Assembly: GCA_024278285.1 (NCBI GenBank)
Contig: JAJRTM010000234.1
Span: forward strand, 1 to 12,564
Length of the DNA: 12,564 bases
DNA from: Planctomycetota bacterium
Lineage (GTDB): Bacteria; Planctomycetota; Planctomycetia; Planctomycetales; Planctomycetaceae
Direction: 5' to 3'
Program-made: the position numbers and the translations under genes
The notes under the pieces: model-generated
The model's database searches: none
What the model was told of the DNA's origin: nothing
What the model saw: the letters and a program-made list of their open reading frames with translations, nothing else
In this document: piece after piece, positions 1-7,749 of the stretch
Layout of the letters: each line of letters opens with the position of its first letter
Position numbering within the stretch: the stretch's first letter is position 1

Positions 1-5
1 ACGGA

Positions 6-1364
6 GTGAAATTATTGGTAGAGCAAGACAAGGGGAAACATCGGGTTGCTTTGAAAGCCTTAAATCGTGGCAATGCTCAAAGCTTGGCCGTATCTCGCTC
101 TTTGCTTGACTCTGAAAAACCTCTGTCGGAAAAAGTACTAGATCATTCGAGTATCAATTTTTGGAAGTGGATCGCTGATGTTCCCAAAATACGATTGAAG
201 AGTATCCATTCTGAATTACTGGTGGCCAGAAGCCAGAATGATATTCTCCATGTCAGGCGAATTAGGAATGAGTTAAATAACATCTCTCAATCTAAGTCGA
301 GATTAAGTCGTAATAACCTAATTAATTTGCAAGATCTTATTTTGAGTGCGTCAAATTTTCTTAATGATCACTTAATCGTGCGAACAATCTTAAATAAACA
401 GGCCCCGTTGCTAGACAAAAGCAATAAGTTTGGGAAACAGTACCAAAATTTTTCCAGATGGATGCTTGAGAATGGGCATGATGATCATTTGACATGCTTT
501 CATGATATATCATCGATTCGTAAGTTTCATGACCGCACCACAACTCAAGAGGACATGCAGTCTTTACCCCTCCAGTACCGCAGGCTTATATTACCAGGTC
601 GACAAAAAGATAAGATTGTCAACCAAGCTTTAGAGACCTTCTTCCAAATAGTAGAGGAGAGGGTGAACCTTTCTGAATTTCCAACTGAGCAGATAAGGAC
701 ACTAGTAAAGTCAATCTTGTTGATGGACAGCAATTACTGCCAGGCAATTCTGGATAACCCTGATGGTGTTGTAGAATTGATTATTGGCTACGCTCCTAAT
801 CTGAACAATGCTGACCCTTATGTTCAATTGATTGCGATCACAAATCTAAGGTGGAGAATTTATCATGTATTGAAGGCTACTGCCTACCCGAAAGATGCAT
901 CACATGCACGGCTCCATGAATCACAATTGGATGCATTTCGCAATTTTTTGAGTAGCACCAAAGACTCTGCCCAGAAATCACTGATTGTTCGAGATTCGGT
1001 TGCCCACAAGGCCAATAGTACTGCCAAGCAATGTGTAGACCAAATCTTTACATCTGCCAGATCGCCCAAAAATCCTTTACTCTATTACCCTCTCACGGAG
1101 CATCAATTTTCACATTTGAAAAGTAATTTGGAAAAGGACATTAATAATTACGTATCGGGGTATCGCTCCAATTATGTGTACAATTATCAAATGGCAATCG
1201 AAAAAGTAAAACGCCCATATTCCCGATTACTTGAAAGAGACTGGTACCTTGGCCCGGTTGTTAAGGAAGCGGAATTCGAGATCGTAAATTTAATTCAAAA
1301 AGTTACTGGGCGTTTCGTGGTCCTCTACTCAATTGAAATAAGACAGCCACTCACTAAAGGCTAG
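6..1364 (+). CDS. Unrecognised helical protein with HEPN-like RDSVAH motif; 5' end may lie outside the window
   Basis: A 452-codon frame opens with GTG at position 6, preceded by acgga, which could be a weak ribosome site. The frame is also open to the window edge, so the true start may lie upstream. I do not recognise a family for the whole protein. It is rich in charged and helical stretches, has no signal peptide or membrane segment, and is probably cytoplasmic. Residues 329-334 read R-D-S-V-A-H, which matches the R-x4-H signature of HEPN-fold ribonucleases with the preferred polar residue after Arg. It is flanked by hydrophobic residues (LIV before it) and helical sequence. HEPN proteins commonly act in RNA-targeting defence or toxin systems, but this short motif also occurs by chance, so the family assignment is only a suggestion. 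The gene is followed by a 147-bp gap and is not obviously part of the downstream operon. Confidence 0.75.
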   Translation: MKLLVEQDKGKHRVALKALNRGNAQSLAVSRSLLDSEKPLSEKVLDHSSINFWKWIADVPKIRLKSIHSELLVARSQNDILHVRRIRNELNNISQSKSRLSRNNLINLQDLILSASNFLNDHLIVRTILNKQAPLLDKSNKFGKQYQNFSRWMLENGHDDHLTCFHDISSIRKFHDRTTTQEDMQSLPLQYRRLILPGRQKDKIVNQALETFFQIVEERVNLSEFPTEQIRTLVKSILLMDSNYCQAILDNPDGVVELIIGYAPNLNNADPYVQLIAITNLRWRIYHVLKATAYPKDASHARLHESQLDAFRNFLSSTKDSAQKSLIVRDSVAHKANSTAKQCVDQIFTSARSPKNPLLYYPLTEHQFSHLKSNLEKDINNYVSGYRSNYVYNYQMAIEKVKRPYSRLLERDWYLGPVVKEAEFEIVNLIQKVTGRFVVLYSIEIRQPLTKG

Positions 1365-1511
1365 CTGCTTCATCCGTGGTGCAAGCTTGTTGAGGTCAAC
1401 TCGTTCTACCAGCTCAATACGGGACCGAAATTCTCGATTGTGGTTCCCTTTGTAGAGATAAAACCGACTTCCTCACTTACTCATTCTGACCTACACTAGA
1501 AGATTTATATA

Positions 1512-2507
1512 ATGTTTAATAAGACATTAATTAATATTGTTTCCTGGGGCTTATTTGGTCTTGGAGTTCTTTTTTTATTTTCCAGTGTGCAAAAATATGG
1601 CCATTTCTCTCCTTTAGAGGATAGTTTAGTTTGTGTTCCTGCAAGTGTTTCTCTTGGCATCATCGCCTCTGGTAAACAAGCACAAACAGAGATGATCATT
1701 AGCAACCAAGGTTCGCGATCTTACGAAATAACAAAAATTACCCCTGGTTGTCATTGTACTTCGATTGACGCTTTGAAACTACCTCATACTCTGAAACCAG
1801 GGCAAGATTTAATTGTCCCTATTGTCTTTTCTGCAATGCCTCCTTTTCGAGATCAGGAGACGTCCATTTTCGTTGACTATGTTGAAATTGGAAATGAACA
1901 ACTCAAACGCACTAGTTTTTCTATTCAAGCTCAAGTTGCTTCTCAATTCGTTGTTGTCCCTGAAGTATGCGAAATTCAAATTGTCAAAGACTCAGAGTTT
2001 GAGACAACGATTACCATCCAAAACAGAGAGCAAGGCGTTCCCGTAAAAGTGAAGTCTATTGTGGCTTTTTCTCCAAATATTCACGCTGAATTACTCAAAA
2101 CAGATGCATCCGGAGGCCAGCAAATAAGACTTTACTCGCTAGGCATGGAGGCAGGTGAGGTGCGTTCGTATGCTACTGTGGAGATGGAGTCAAGTGGCTC
2201 TGAGTTGGTGCATATACTGATCAATGGTGTTGTGAAAGGAGATATTGTTGCCGAGCCAGGTGTCATTGACACTCAAGAGGTAAGTAACTGGCCATTAACT
2301 GTTGTTATAAAAAAATCAACTGTGTCCAGCTCAATTCTTGAGTTACAAGATATTGATAGCCCAATTGATATCATCCAGTCAATTGAATCTGTTGACGGTA
2401 ATATTGTACTTGAAATTGCTCAACCACATCCTCCCGGTACAGCTAATAGAAAGAGTATTCGCGTGATGACATCACTTGGGGATTTACAAATACCAATCTT
2501 GGATTAG
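1512..2507 (+). CDS. Membrane-anchored DUF1573 domain protein
   Basis: This 331-residue protein starts at an ATG, with a weak agaag sequence about 10 bases upstream. Residues 6-26 form a single hydrophobic N-terminal helix (uncleaved anchor or signal), followed by an extracytoplasmic beta-rich part. Residues about 40-140 match the DUF1573 pattern: a V-x-F/L-G-type opening strand, a NQG turn, and then the diagnostic G-C-H-C-T segment (Cys80 and Cys82), followed by the L-x-P-G-Q and V-x-F segment. DUF1573 is an ASPM/SPD-2/Hydin-like (Ig-like) fold common in Planctomycetota and Bacteroidota, without a defined biochemical role. The second half (about 145-331) also looks like beta-sandwich repeats but is less conserved. 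The stop lies 5 bp before the deacetylase start, so co-translation is likely. Confidence 0.88.
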   Translation: MFNKTLINIVSWGLFGLGVLFLFSSVQKYGHFSPLEDSLVCVPASVSLGIIASGKQAQTEMIISNQGSRSYEITKITPGCHCTSIDALKLPHTLKPGQDLIVPIVFSAMPPFRDQETSIFVDYVEIGNEQLKRTSFSIQAQVASQFVVVPEVCEIQIVKDSEFETTITIQNREQGVPVKVKSIVAFSPNIHAELLKTDASGGQQIRLYSLGMEAGEVRSYATVEMESSGSELVHILINGVVKGDIVAEPGVIDTQEVSNWPLTVVIKKSTVSSSILELQDIDSPIDIIQSIESVDGNIVLEIAQPHPPGTANRKSIRVMTSLGDLQIPILD

Positions 2508-2512
2508 GCAGT

Positions 2513-3523
2513 TTGTTGAAAACTTCACTTCGCGAATTCCAATTCCTTGCTCTTAAGCCTCTTAAGCCTCTACTGCCCCTATTGCACGACTGGAATTCAA
2601 ATACATTGAGACTGCCTCTAACAAGACGACACGTACTTGGGTTATTATGCGGCTCTCCTGCAATTGTTGCTGGCTTTCGTTGTCTTCAAGGGGAATCTGC
2701 TTCGGTTAATTCGGATCGCAAAGTTATCATTACCAGTGATGATGCTGGGATGTGCCGGGCTGTTAATGTTGGGATGATTCGGGCGATGCGGCAGGGTCTT
2801 GTTTCTTCGGCTAGCATGATGACCTGCTGCCCGGCGTTTGATGAGTTTGCTGAATTCGCTGTCGATCACCCCCAGTTTGATTACGGAGTGCATCTGGTTT
2901 TAACGTGCGATTTGCGTGAGCAACCCTGGGGGCCGATCTTAGGAAAAGAGGCTGTCCCGTCTTTGGTTGATGAAGACGGGATTTTCCCGTTTTGGCCGGA
3001 TCGTAATCTCAAAATCGAAGAGGTTCACCAAGAACTGCAAGCACAAATTAACCGGGCGAAACAGGCCGGGATTCCAATCTCGCATATTGATCACCATATG
3101 TGGGTGATGTTTCAAAGCCCTGAGTTGTTGCGTTTGTATGTCCAGTTAGGAATAGAGTTCAATCTCCCTATCCGCTTTTGCCGCACGCCTCCAGCCAGGG
3201 TTGCAAGAAATCCCGAGCTTCTGCAAGTTTATAGGGAGCAATTGAAAATCCTGGATTCAAAAGGTTTTCCCGTTCTGGATTTTATCGAGTCCGCCAACTA
3301 CTCGATTGCTCCTGATAAAAAGCGAGAATACTTCCTGCAACAACTCCGCAACCTGCCCGTTGGCGTTTCGGAAATTGCTGCCCATTGCTCTGTCGTTGAT
3401 AGCACTATCAATCCCCCAGATGTGGAAAAAAGAGCCGCAGATCTCGAATTCTTTACCAGCCTGGAGGCGAAAGAAGAGTGCAGACGATCTCGCTTGATAA
3501 AAACAGACTGGGGCAATCTCTAG
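2513..3523 (+). CDS. Tat-exported YdjC/ChbG-family carbohydrate deacetylase
   Basis: This 336-residue protein is a predicted metal-dependent deacetylase of the YdjC/ChbG superfamily, whose characterised members remove N-acetyl groups from chitooligosaccharides. Visible motifs are the metal/catalytic D-D-A-G at 76-79 (DDFG in the family), His127 in GVHL, the H-I-D-H-H cluster at 191-195, and a late E-I-A-A-H with His291, where the usual following Pro is Cys. Residues 37-42 (T-R-R-H-V-L) plus the hydrophobic stretch to about 55 resemble a twin-arginine signal, so the enzyme probably works outside the cytoplasm, unlike cytoplasmic ChbG. The chosen start is TTG, 5 bp after the DUF1573 stop. In-frame TTG codons at 2582 and 2606 are alternatives, and the latter would give a compact Tat signal (MRLPLTRRH...). 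The start is therefore uncertain; the fold assignment is firm. Confidence 0.85.
   Translation: MLKTSLREFQFLALKPLKPLLPLLHDWNSNTLRLPLTRRHVLGLLCGSPAIVAGFRCLQGESASVNSDRKVIITSDDAGMCRAVNVGMIRAMRQGLVSSASMMTCCPAFDEFAEFAVDHPQFDYGVHLVLTCDLREQPWGPILGKEAVPSLVDEDGIFPFWPDRNLKIEEVHQELQAQINRAKQAGIPISHIDHHMWVMFQSPELLRLYVQLGIEFNLPIRFCRTPPARVARNPELLQVYREQLKILDSKGFPVLDFIESANYSIAPDKKREYFLQQLRNLPVGVSEIAAHCSVVDSTINPPDVEKRAADLEFFTSLEAKEECRRSRLIKTDWGNL
2552..2569 (+). repeat. 9-bp perfect tandem duplication (cttaagcct x2)
   Basis: The nonamer cttaagcct occurs twice back to back. It encodes L-K-P L-K-P if the far-upstream TTG start of the deacetylase is used. It lies in the poorly conserved leader before the twin-arginine motif, so it may be simple sequence drift in a tolerant region. 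Confidence 0.8.
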
Positions 3524-3544
3524 ATCTCAATAGCCTGCTTTTTT

Positions 3545-3582
3545 AGGGAACTTCATCTTACATCATAGATAGAAGGCTCCCT
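3545..3582 (+). terminator. Possible imperfect hairpin after the deacetylase gene
   Basis: AGGGA (3545-3549) and CTTC (3551-3554) pair with GAAG (3572-3575) and TCCCT (3578-3582), leaving a small internal loop and a 17-base apical loop. Only a short tctt follows, so it is a weak intrinsic terminator at best. It could instead be an attenuating structure in the 143-bp gap between the deacetylase and acetyltransferase genes. The rest of that gap shows nothing recognisable. Confidence 0.25.
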
Positions 3583-3666
3583 TCTTAGTACCATCGTTTC
3601 CAATGTGCTGCACATGCGGTCGATATCATCTTGCATGAATCCAGTGATCAATTGAAAATAGACACA

Positions 3667-4767
3667 ATGAGAACAAGTATAAGCGAAAGGCTGATCTCAG
3701 TAGACGCTTTTCGCGGTATCGTCATGGCAATGATGATAGTGGGATGGCCTCTGGTATCTGCGGTCCAGACTTTGCCCAATGGACCGATCAAAGATTCAAT
3801 AACCTCGCAGTTGCATCATTCAGCCTGGCATGGTCTTACCTGGACTGACTTCAGGTTCGCAGGGTTCATCATGCTTTTGGGGCTTTCTGCACGGCTATCT
3901 CTAAAGCGACTGCGTAATGATTCTTCTCAGAGAGGGGAACTCTATTCGAAAATAATTCGTCGTTCCGCTGCCTTGTTTTTACTTGGCTTTCTTTACAACG
4001 GAGGCTTTTCAGAAGCATGGCCGAATATTCGCCTTTGCGGAATTCTTCAGCGGATGGCGATTTGCTACTTGATTGTCTCGCTGATTTATGTGTATACGGG
4101 AGTTAAGCAAAGGTGCTTCTTGCTTGCTGCACTGCTTTTGGCGTATTGGGGAATCATGGCTTTGGTGCCTGTTCCTGGTGGTGTCGCTGGAGATTATTCG
4201 TTTGGCAATAATCTTGCAGCATGGCTCGATTCAAAAATTATTCCAGGACGACTTTATTACGGTTCCTGGGATCCCGAGGGCATCCTGTCAACTCTTCCTG
4301 CAATTGGCAGTGCAATTGTGGGTTTGCTATGGGGAGACCTGCTGTTAAGCAATAAACGGCCAGGAGAAAAAGTTGTCTGGTTATTCGCAGGCGGACTAAT
4401 TGCGATCAACATTGGAGCAATGTGGGATATGGTATTCCCCATTAACAAACCACTCTGGACCTCTTCGTATGTGATGGTCACTGCTGGTATCGGCTCCGTT
4501 TTGCTCGCCTGTTGTTACTACATTGGCGAAGTCCTCCAGTGGAAACGACTGCTGTTTCCATTTGTTGTTGTTGGGCGAAATCTCCTCATGGCATTTATGA
4601 TCCTGCGATTAATTCCTTTGAATGGAATCGCATTAATGTTAACGGGAGGCGATGTGGCACTGTTACTTGGAGCAACGGCTCCATTTGCAACAGCTTTTGC
4701 CGAAATTGCACTACTCTGGCTATTCCTGCTGTTTCTTTACAAAAAAAACATTGCGATCCGTGTCTGA
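3667..4767 (+). CDS. HGSNAT-like transmembrane acyltransferase (COG4299/DUF5009 type)
   Basis: This 366-residue multi-pass membrane protein belongs to the heparan-alpha-glucosaminide N-acetyltransferase-like family, usually about 360-400 residues. Family hallmarks run in order: the opening R-L-I-S-V-D-A-F-R-G at 8-17; H-S-A-W-H-G-L-T-W-T-D at 51-61, which corresponds to the H-x-x-W-x-G-L-T-x-x-D segment that carries the acetyl-accepting histidine in human HGSNAT; a G-I-L-Q-R-M segment; D-P-E-G with the following L-P-A-I-G; and the late P-I-N-K-P-L-W-T-S-S-Y segment. I count roughly ten hydrophobic helices. Family members take acetyl from cytosolic acetyl-CoA and pass it to an amino sugar on the other side of the membrane. 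I start at ATG 3667, since the open frame's TTG at 3631 adds 12 residues before the conserved N-terminus. The substrate here is unknown; a glycan is inferred from the neighbours. Confidence 0.9.
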   Translation: MRTSISERLISVDAFRGIVMAMMIVGWPLVSAVQTLPNGPIKDSITSQLHHSAWHGLTWTDFRFAGFIMLLGLSARLSLKRLRNDSSQRGELYSKIIRRSAALFLLGFLYNGGFSEAWPNIRLCGILQRMAICYLIVSLIYVYTGVKQRCFLLAALLLAYWGIMALVPVPGGVAGDYSFGNNLAAWLDSKIIPGRLYYGSWDPEGILSTLPAIGSAIVGLLWGDLLLSNKRPGEKVVWLFAGGLIAINIGAMWDMVFPINKPLWTSSYVMVTAGIGSVLLACCYYIGEVLQWKRLLFPFVVVGRNLLMAFMILRLIPLNGIALMLTGGDVALLLGATAPFATAFAEIALLWLFLLFLYKKNIAIRV

Positions 4768-4802
4768 AAATTGCTGAGTCTTTATTGTCGCTTCGGTGAA
4801 AA

Positions 4803-5618
4803 ATGAAACATATCAAGATCAATCTGGAGATTTTCAATCAGGACATCAGTATCGCGGAAAATCCATTGCTGTCAGTGATTATTCCAACCTTCAATGAGCA
4901 GGCAACACTATTGAGTGTGCTGACTCAGGTAGCCGAAGAGGGCACTTGCAAAGAGATTATTCTTGTGGACGATGGATCGAGTGATGGCACTAGAGAAATG
5001 ATCGCTTCATGGATCGACTCAGTGGAAGCGTTGAACAAACAAACGGCTCGAATTATTTGGCTTGAGCACGAGCAGAATCTCGGAAAAGGGACAGCAATTC
5101 GTTCTGGGTTGAATGTTGCATCAGGTAAATATGTTGTCATTCAAGATGCAGACTTGGAAGTATTGCCATCTGATTATCCACAACTAATTGAACCTCTTAT
5201 TAACGATCAGACTGAATTTGTTATTGGTTCACGAAAGTATCCCGATAAGAATCAACTCTCTTACCATCGCTTTGGTGTCCGGATACTGAATAAGCTTGTG
5301 AGGTTGCTCTATGGCTACGATCTTTCAGATGCAGCATGCTGCTTTAAGGTGCTCAAGCATTCTGACCTACTTGCAATGGGATTAAAATGCCAACGATTTG
5401 AGTTCTGTTACGAGGTGATTGCTAAGGCATCGCGCATGGGGCTTATGGTGACAGAAGTTGAAGTGTCGTACTCTCCAAGATCAGTTGTTGAAGGGAAGAA
5501 GTTACGATTAGTGCAAGATGGGTTTCATGCAATAAGCACTCTGATGCAATACCGTTTCTGGAATCCAAAACCGGTAAAGTTTGACAAGATGTTCGTCGCA
5601 AGCAACCAGCACGAATAG
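4803..5618 (+). CDS. Family 2 glycosyltransferase, polyprenyl/dolichyl-phosphate sugar synthase-like
   Basis: This 271-residue GT-A fold enzyme resembles DPM1-type synthases that load a hexose from a nucleotide sugar onto a polyprenyl phosphate. Visible are the opening strand with V-I-I-P-T-F-N-E at 25-32, V-D-D-G-S-S-D-G-T at 55-63, N-L-G-K-G at 92-96, the metal-binding D-A-D at 115-117, the G-S-R-K element after about residue 140, and the later D-A-A-C-C-F-K-V segment, where the family usually has D-x-x-x-G-F-K. There is no C-terminal membrane segment, so it should act at the cytoplasmic membrane face as a soluble or peripheral enzyme. ATG 4803 has GGTGA three bases upstream and sits 35 bp after the acetyltransferase stop, consistent with one operon. 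The GT-C enzyme encoded at 7811-9544 is a plausible consumer of its product. Which sugar it uses cannot be read from the sequence. Confidence 0.9.
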   Translation: MKHIKINLEIFNQDISIAENPLLSVIIPTFNEQATLLSVLTQVAEEGTCKEIILVDDGSSDGTREMIASWIDSVEALNKQTARIIWLEHEQNLGKGTAIRSGLNVASGKYVVIQDADLEVLPSDYPQLIEPLINDQTEFVIGSRKYPDKNQLSYHRFGVRILNKLVRLLYGYDLSDAACCFKVLKHSDLLAMGLKCQRFEFCYEVIAKASRMGLMVTEVEVSYSPRSVVEGKKLRLVQDGFHAISTLMQYRFWNPKPVKFDKMFVASNQHE

Positions 5619-5627
5619 AACTGAAGT

Positions 5628-5667
5628 AGAGTCTTTTTCTCCAGTTTACCGACAAGACTAAGACTCT
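5628..5667. terminator. Inverted repeat between converging genes, possible bidirectional terminator
   Basis: AGAGTCTT at 5628-5635 is exactly complementary to AAGACTCT at 5660-5667, separated by 24 bases. It overlaps the stop codon of the - strand gene and follows the GT2 stop by 9 bases. The loop is long and there is no clean T-tract outside the stem, so terminator function is uncertain. Confidence 0.3.
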
Positions 5668-6596
5668 GTTGCCTTTGTTTCGTTATTCTTTTTCTTGCCT
5701 GTTCTCTTGATGATGTACAACACGATAAAAACCATCAGAGCCACCAGATTCAATATAACAATTAATCGCCGAGGAAAAGACGAAGGGGTCTCTTGTGGGG
5801 CATTGGGAAAAGGTAAATCCGGTGAAGCCATTGGATGCTCGGCCATGTGCTGCTCTACATGCGTGACAATGCGCTGAGTCGCTTCCGGATCGCCATGAGC
5901 TGCAAGTCTTGCTTTCAACCCCTCCAAGTCATACGGCTTTCTCTTGTGAAGGCCAGCAATTTGCCATTCCAGAACCTTCACCAAAAAGAGTAACTCGTGC
6001 TGTATTTTAGCTTCCTCGTATTCCTCCATTATCTTAATACGGTTCGCCCGCTCCTCATCAGTCTGGGAAGAGCTGCTGGAAATAGTGTTAAGCAATTTGG
6101 GCAGCTCGGGCTCTGTGATAGAGAATTCCAAGACATTCCCAGGCTTCAATTCTAAAACGCTACCAGCCTTCATGCCTGTCAAATAGGCTTCCATGGCTTG
6201 CTTACGTTGCTCATCAGGGGTTAACTGCTCGTTGATCCCGAGCGAGTCACCAGCATACATATGGAGGCGAAGTTGCAATTCTAGATCGAGTGGGTACTTC
6301 AGCGCCTGTGCAATATGAAATTGTAATCGCTCTGGGTTTTGGTGGCCGGTTTGCGCATAAATGTGTGCGACCTCATAGTGTACTAAGCCCCGCTGGGAAG
6401 GCGATAAGTTTTCTTCGAGTAATCGTTCTGCCGAAGTTTCTGGAATGGTGTAATCAGTACTCCTTCCACTTCGAGCCCGTTTGATTTCATTTAATCTGTG
6501 GTCAAAATCGAACGGGGCGTCTGATGCTGCAATGCCTGCTGGAGCAATAAGCATGAAAACAAGTAGAAGAATAGAATCTTTAACCGCAAAAGTCAT
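5658..6596 (-). CDS. Exported TPR-like protein with C-terminal membrane anchor, function unknown
   Basis: The protein has 312 residues. Residues 1-24 are a signal peptide (basic start, hydrophobic core ILLLVFMLIAPAG, likely cleavage near A-A-S). Residues about 278-297 form one hydrophobic helix, followed by a lysine-rich tail (KRTGKKKNN), so the protein should be anchored with its body outside and a short basic tail in the cytoplasm. The body is strongly helical. Residues about 60-125 look like TPR/solenoid repeats (GLVHYEVAHIYAQTG, then LDLELQLRLHMYAGDSLG). A low-complexity serine run (SSSSS) and a Pro-rich linker precede the anchor. The ATG has AGGGA five bases upstream. It lies 53 bp downstream of the secreted-protein gene on the same strand, probably as the second cistron. 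I do not recognise a named family; a scaffold or binding role is only a guess. Confidence 0.8.
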   Translation of the reverse strand: MTFAVKDSILLLVFMLIAPAGIAASDAPFDFDHRLNEIKRARSGRSTDYTIPETSAERLLEENLSPSQRGLVHYEVAHIYAQTGHQNPERLQFHIAQALKYPLDLELQLRLHMYAGDSLGINEQLTPDEQRKQAMEAYLTGMKAGSVLELKPGNVLEFSITEPELPKLLNTISSSSSQTDEERANRIKIMEEYEEAKIQHELLFLVKVLEWQIAGLHKRKPYDLEGLKARLAAHGDPEATQRIVTHVEQHMAEHPMASPDLPFPNAPQETPSSFPRRLIVILNLVALMVFIVLYIIKRTGKKKNNETKATES

Positions 6597-6649
6597 AAAA
6601 TTCCCTGACGATTTGTTTGGTGGTAGAGGTCACAGGCATAGCTTGCATG

Positions 6650-7651
6650 CTAATTTTTAAATGGTCCCTGAGTAGCTCCTGTTGCTGATGAACCATCTGT
6701 CCCTGTAAGCTTGGCATTGGAGCTTCCATCAGCGTTGAAGATTCGGTGATGAGTGTTAGTGCCGAAATATGTCCAATCACTTGCCTTATCACCTGCCTTA
6801 AATTCAAGTGGAACATCAATTTCAAATGTTACAGCCTGCGGCGCTCCACCACCGTCAGGAATAAGCTTGCTTATTGCGCGATATGGCGATAAACAATTAT
6901 CGACAGCTAGGTTTGGGCTAAAGAGATCGTTATTAACATTAAACTCAGGTTGATCAAGTGGTTTGAATTCGAGTGACAAGTCTGGCCAATTTCCGTCCAA
7001 ATTATGTGCGGGAATATTTTCTCGAAATTTAACCTTAGAGAAGTTAACGTCATTTGGCAGTATCTGCACGGTTATTTGTGTGAAATGTCCCATTCTTTCG
7101 TTAGGTGGACCATCTGAACCACCTAGTAAATTATCAGCGTATACGCCAATTGCCTTGCAACCCTTGGGTCTCTTTACAGCGAAATTAACCGTTTTAAAGA
7201 TTGGGGCGTCATCTCCAAGGGAAGAATCATCAATTTTAGCGACGACTGCCGCAGTGTATGCAGTGCTCTTAATTGCTGCAGTGTAGACGACATCCCAGCC
7301 AGACGTCGGCGAGATTTTCCCAAATTCACCAGGGCCTGACCCGACCGACCAATCTGGAGCCTTGGGGGTGTCATCGACGATTGTTTCAGTCGAATCATTT
7401 TTTTTGTCTTTATCGCTCCAGGTGCTCTCGTCCAAGGATAGAAACACTCGCTCACCTATCCCAATGTTTGTTCGCTCAGTGCCCTCTGGGGCGATTTCGT
7501 AGGTGTGATGCTCAATAGCATCAATCGTAGGTGGAGTGTGGGCCTCGTACGTTTGTCCTGAGACATCTGAGCAAAGAAGCAGTGAATATAGAGAAACGAG
7601 GCACAACAGGCGTGACATTTGCAAACTCCTTGGTTTTGATAATTGATTCAT
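6650..7651 (-). CDS. Secreted beta-rich (Ig-like) protein of unknown function
   Basis: The protein has 333 residues from ATG 7651. I prefer this start to the upstream in-frame TTG at 7702 because GGAG stands 9 bases before it and a normal signal peptide results: residues 1-32, with hydrophobic core LLCLVSLYSLLLC and likely cleavage near V-S-G/Q. After it, I-G-I-G-E-R-V-F-L-S-L, then W-S-V-G-S-G-P-G-E-F-G and V-V-Y-T-A, follow the pattern of bacterial Ig-like domains (G-x-G-E-x-V then W-x-x-S-G-x-G then x-Y-T-A). The second half is beta-rich, with two cysteines that could form a disulfide, and ends in a Gly/Ser/Thr-rich tail that would be a reasonable O-glycan site. No catalytic motif is visible. 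It is probably released or surface-bound. It is the first gene of a two-gene operon driven from the poly-C promoter at 7750-7779. Confidence 0.82.
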   Translation of the reverse strand: MNQLSKPRSLQMSRLLCLVSLYSLLLCSDVSGQTYEAHTPPTIDAIEHHTYEIAPEGTERTNIGIGERVFLSLDESTWSDKDKKNDSTETIVDDTPKAPDWSVGSGPGEFGKISPTSGWDVVYTAAIKSTAYTAAVVAKIDDSSLGDDAPIFKTVNFAVKRPKGCKAIGVYADNLLGGSDGPPNERMGHFTQITVQILPNDVNFSKVKFRENIPAHNLDGNWPDLSLEFKPLDQPEFNVNNDLFSPNLAVDNCLSPYRAISKLIPDGGGAPQAVTFEIDVPLEFKAGDKASDWTYFGTNTHHRIFNADGSSNAKLTGTDGSSATGATQGPFKN

Positions 7652-7655
7652 ATTA

Positions 7656-7664
7656 GAAAACTCC
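7656..7664 (-). promoter_or_regulatory. Ribosome binding site that decides the secreted-protein start
   Basis: On the - strand, tggag followed by nine bases leads into ATG 7651. This supports the downstream ATG rather than TTG 7702 as the start. Confidence 0.5.
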
Positions 7665-7749
7665 ACAATTCGCTTCTTGCTATCTAGAATACGTGAACCC
7701 AAATAAGTAGTCCATCATGACCATGTGGACTAGAGAACACTCTTTGAAA

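Noticed and set aside
1329..1472. A 47-residue - strand frame overlapping the end of the first gene, with protein-like charged sequence (e.g. RSRIELVERVDLNKLAPRM)
   Set aside because: It has no start codon except an internal ATG close to its end, no ribosome site, and overlaps the end of a long gene. It could be the remnant of a lost gene, but nothing supports it further.
1484..1513. TTCTGA ... TATAAT as a promoter for the DUF1573 gene
   Set aside because: The TATAAT overlaps the ATG, so transcription would start inside the coding region; the -35 match is also poor.
3631..3659. TTGCAT with a 17-base spacer and GAAAAT upstream of the acetyltransferase ATG
   Set aside because: Spacing is good, but the -10 matches only four of six bases and lies in ordinary AT-rich sequence; too weak to call.
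6963..7286. 107-residue + strand frame
   Set aside because: Antisense to the secreted Ig-like protein, which has a signal peptide, a ribosome site and a promoter.
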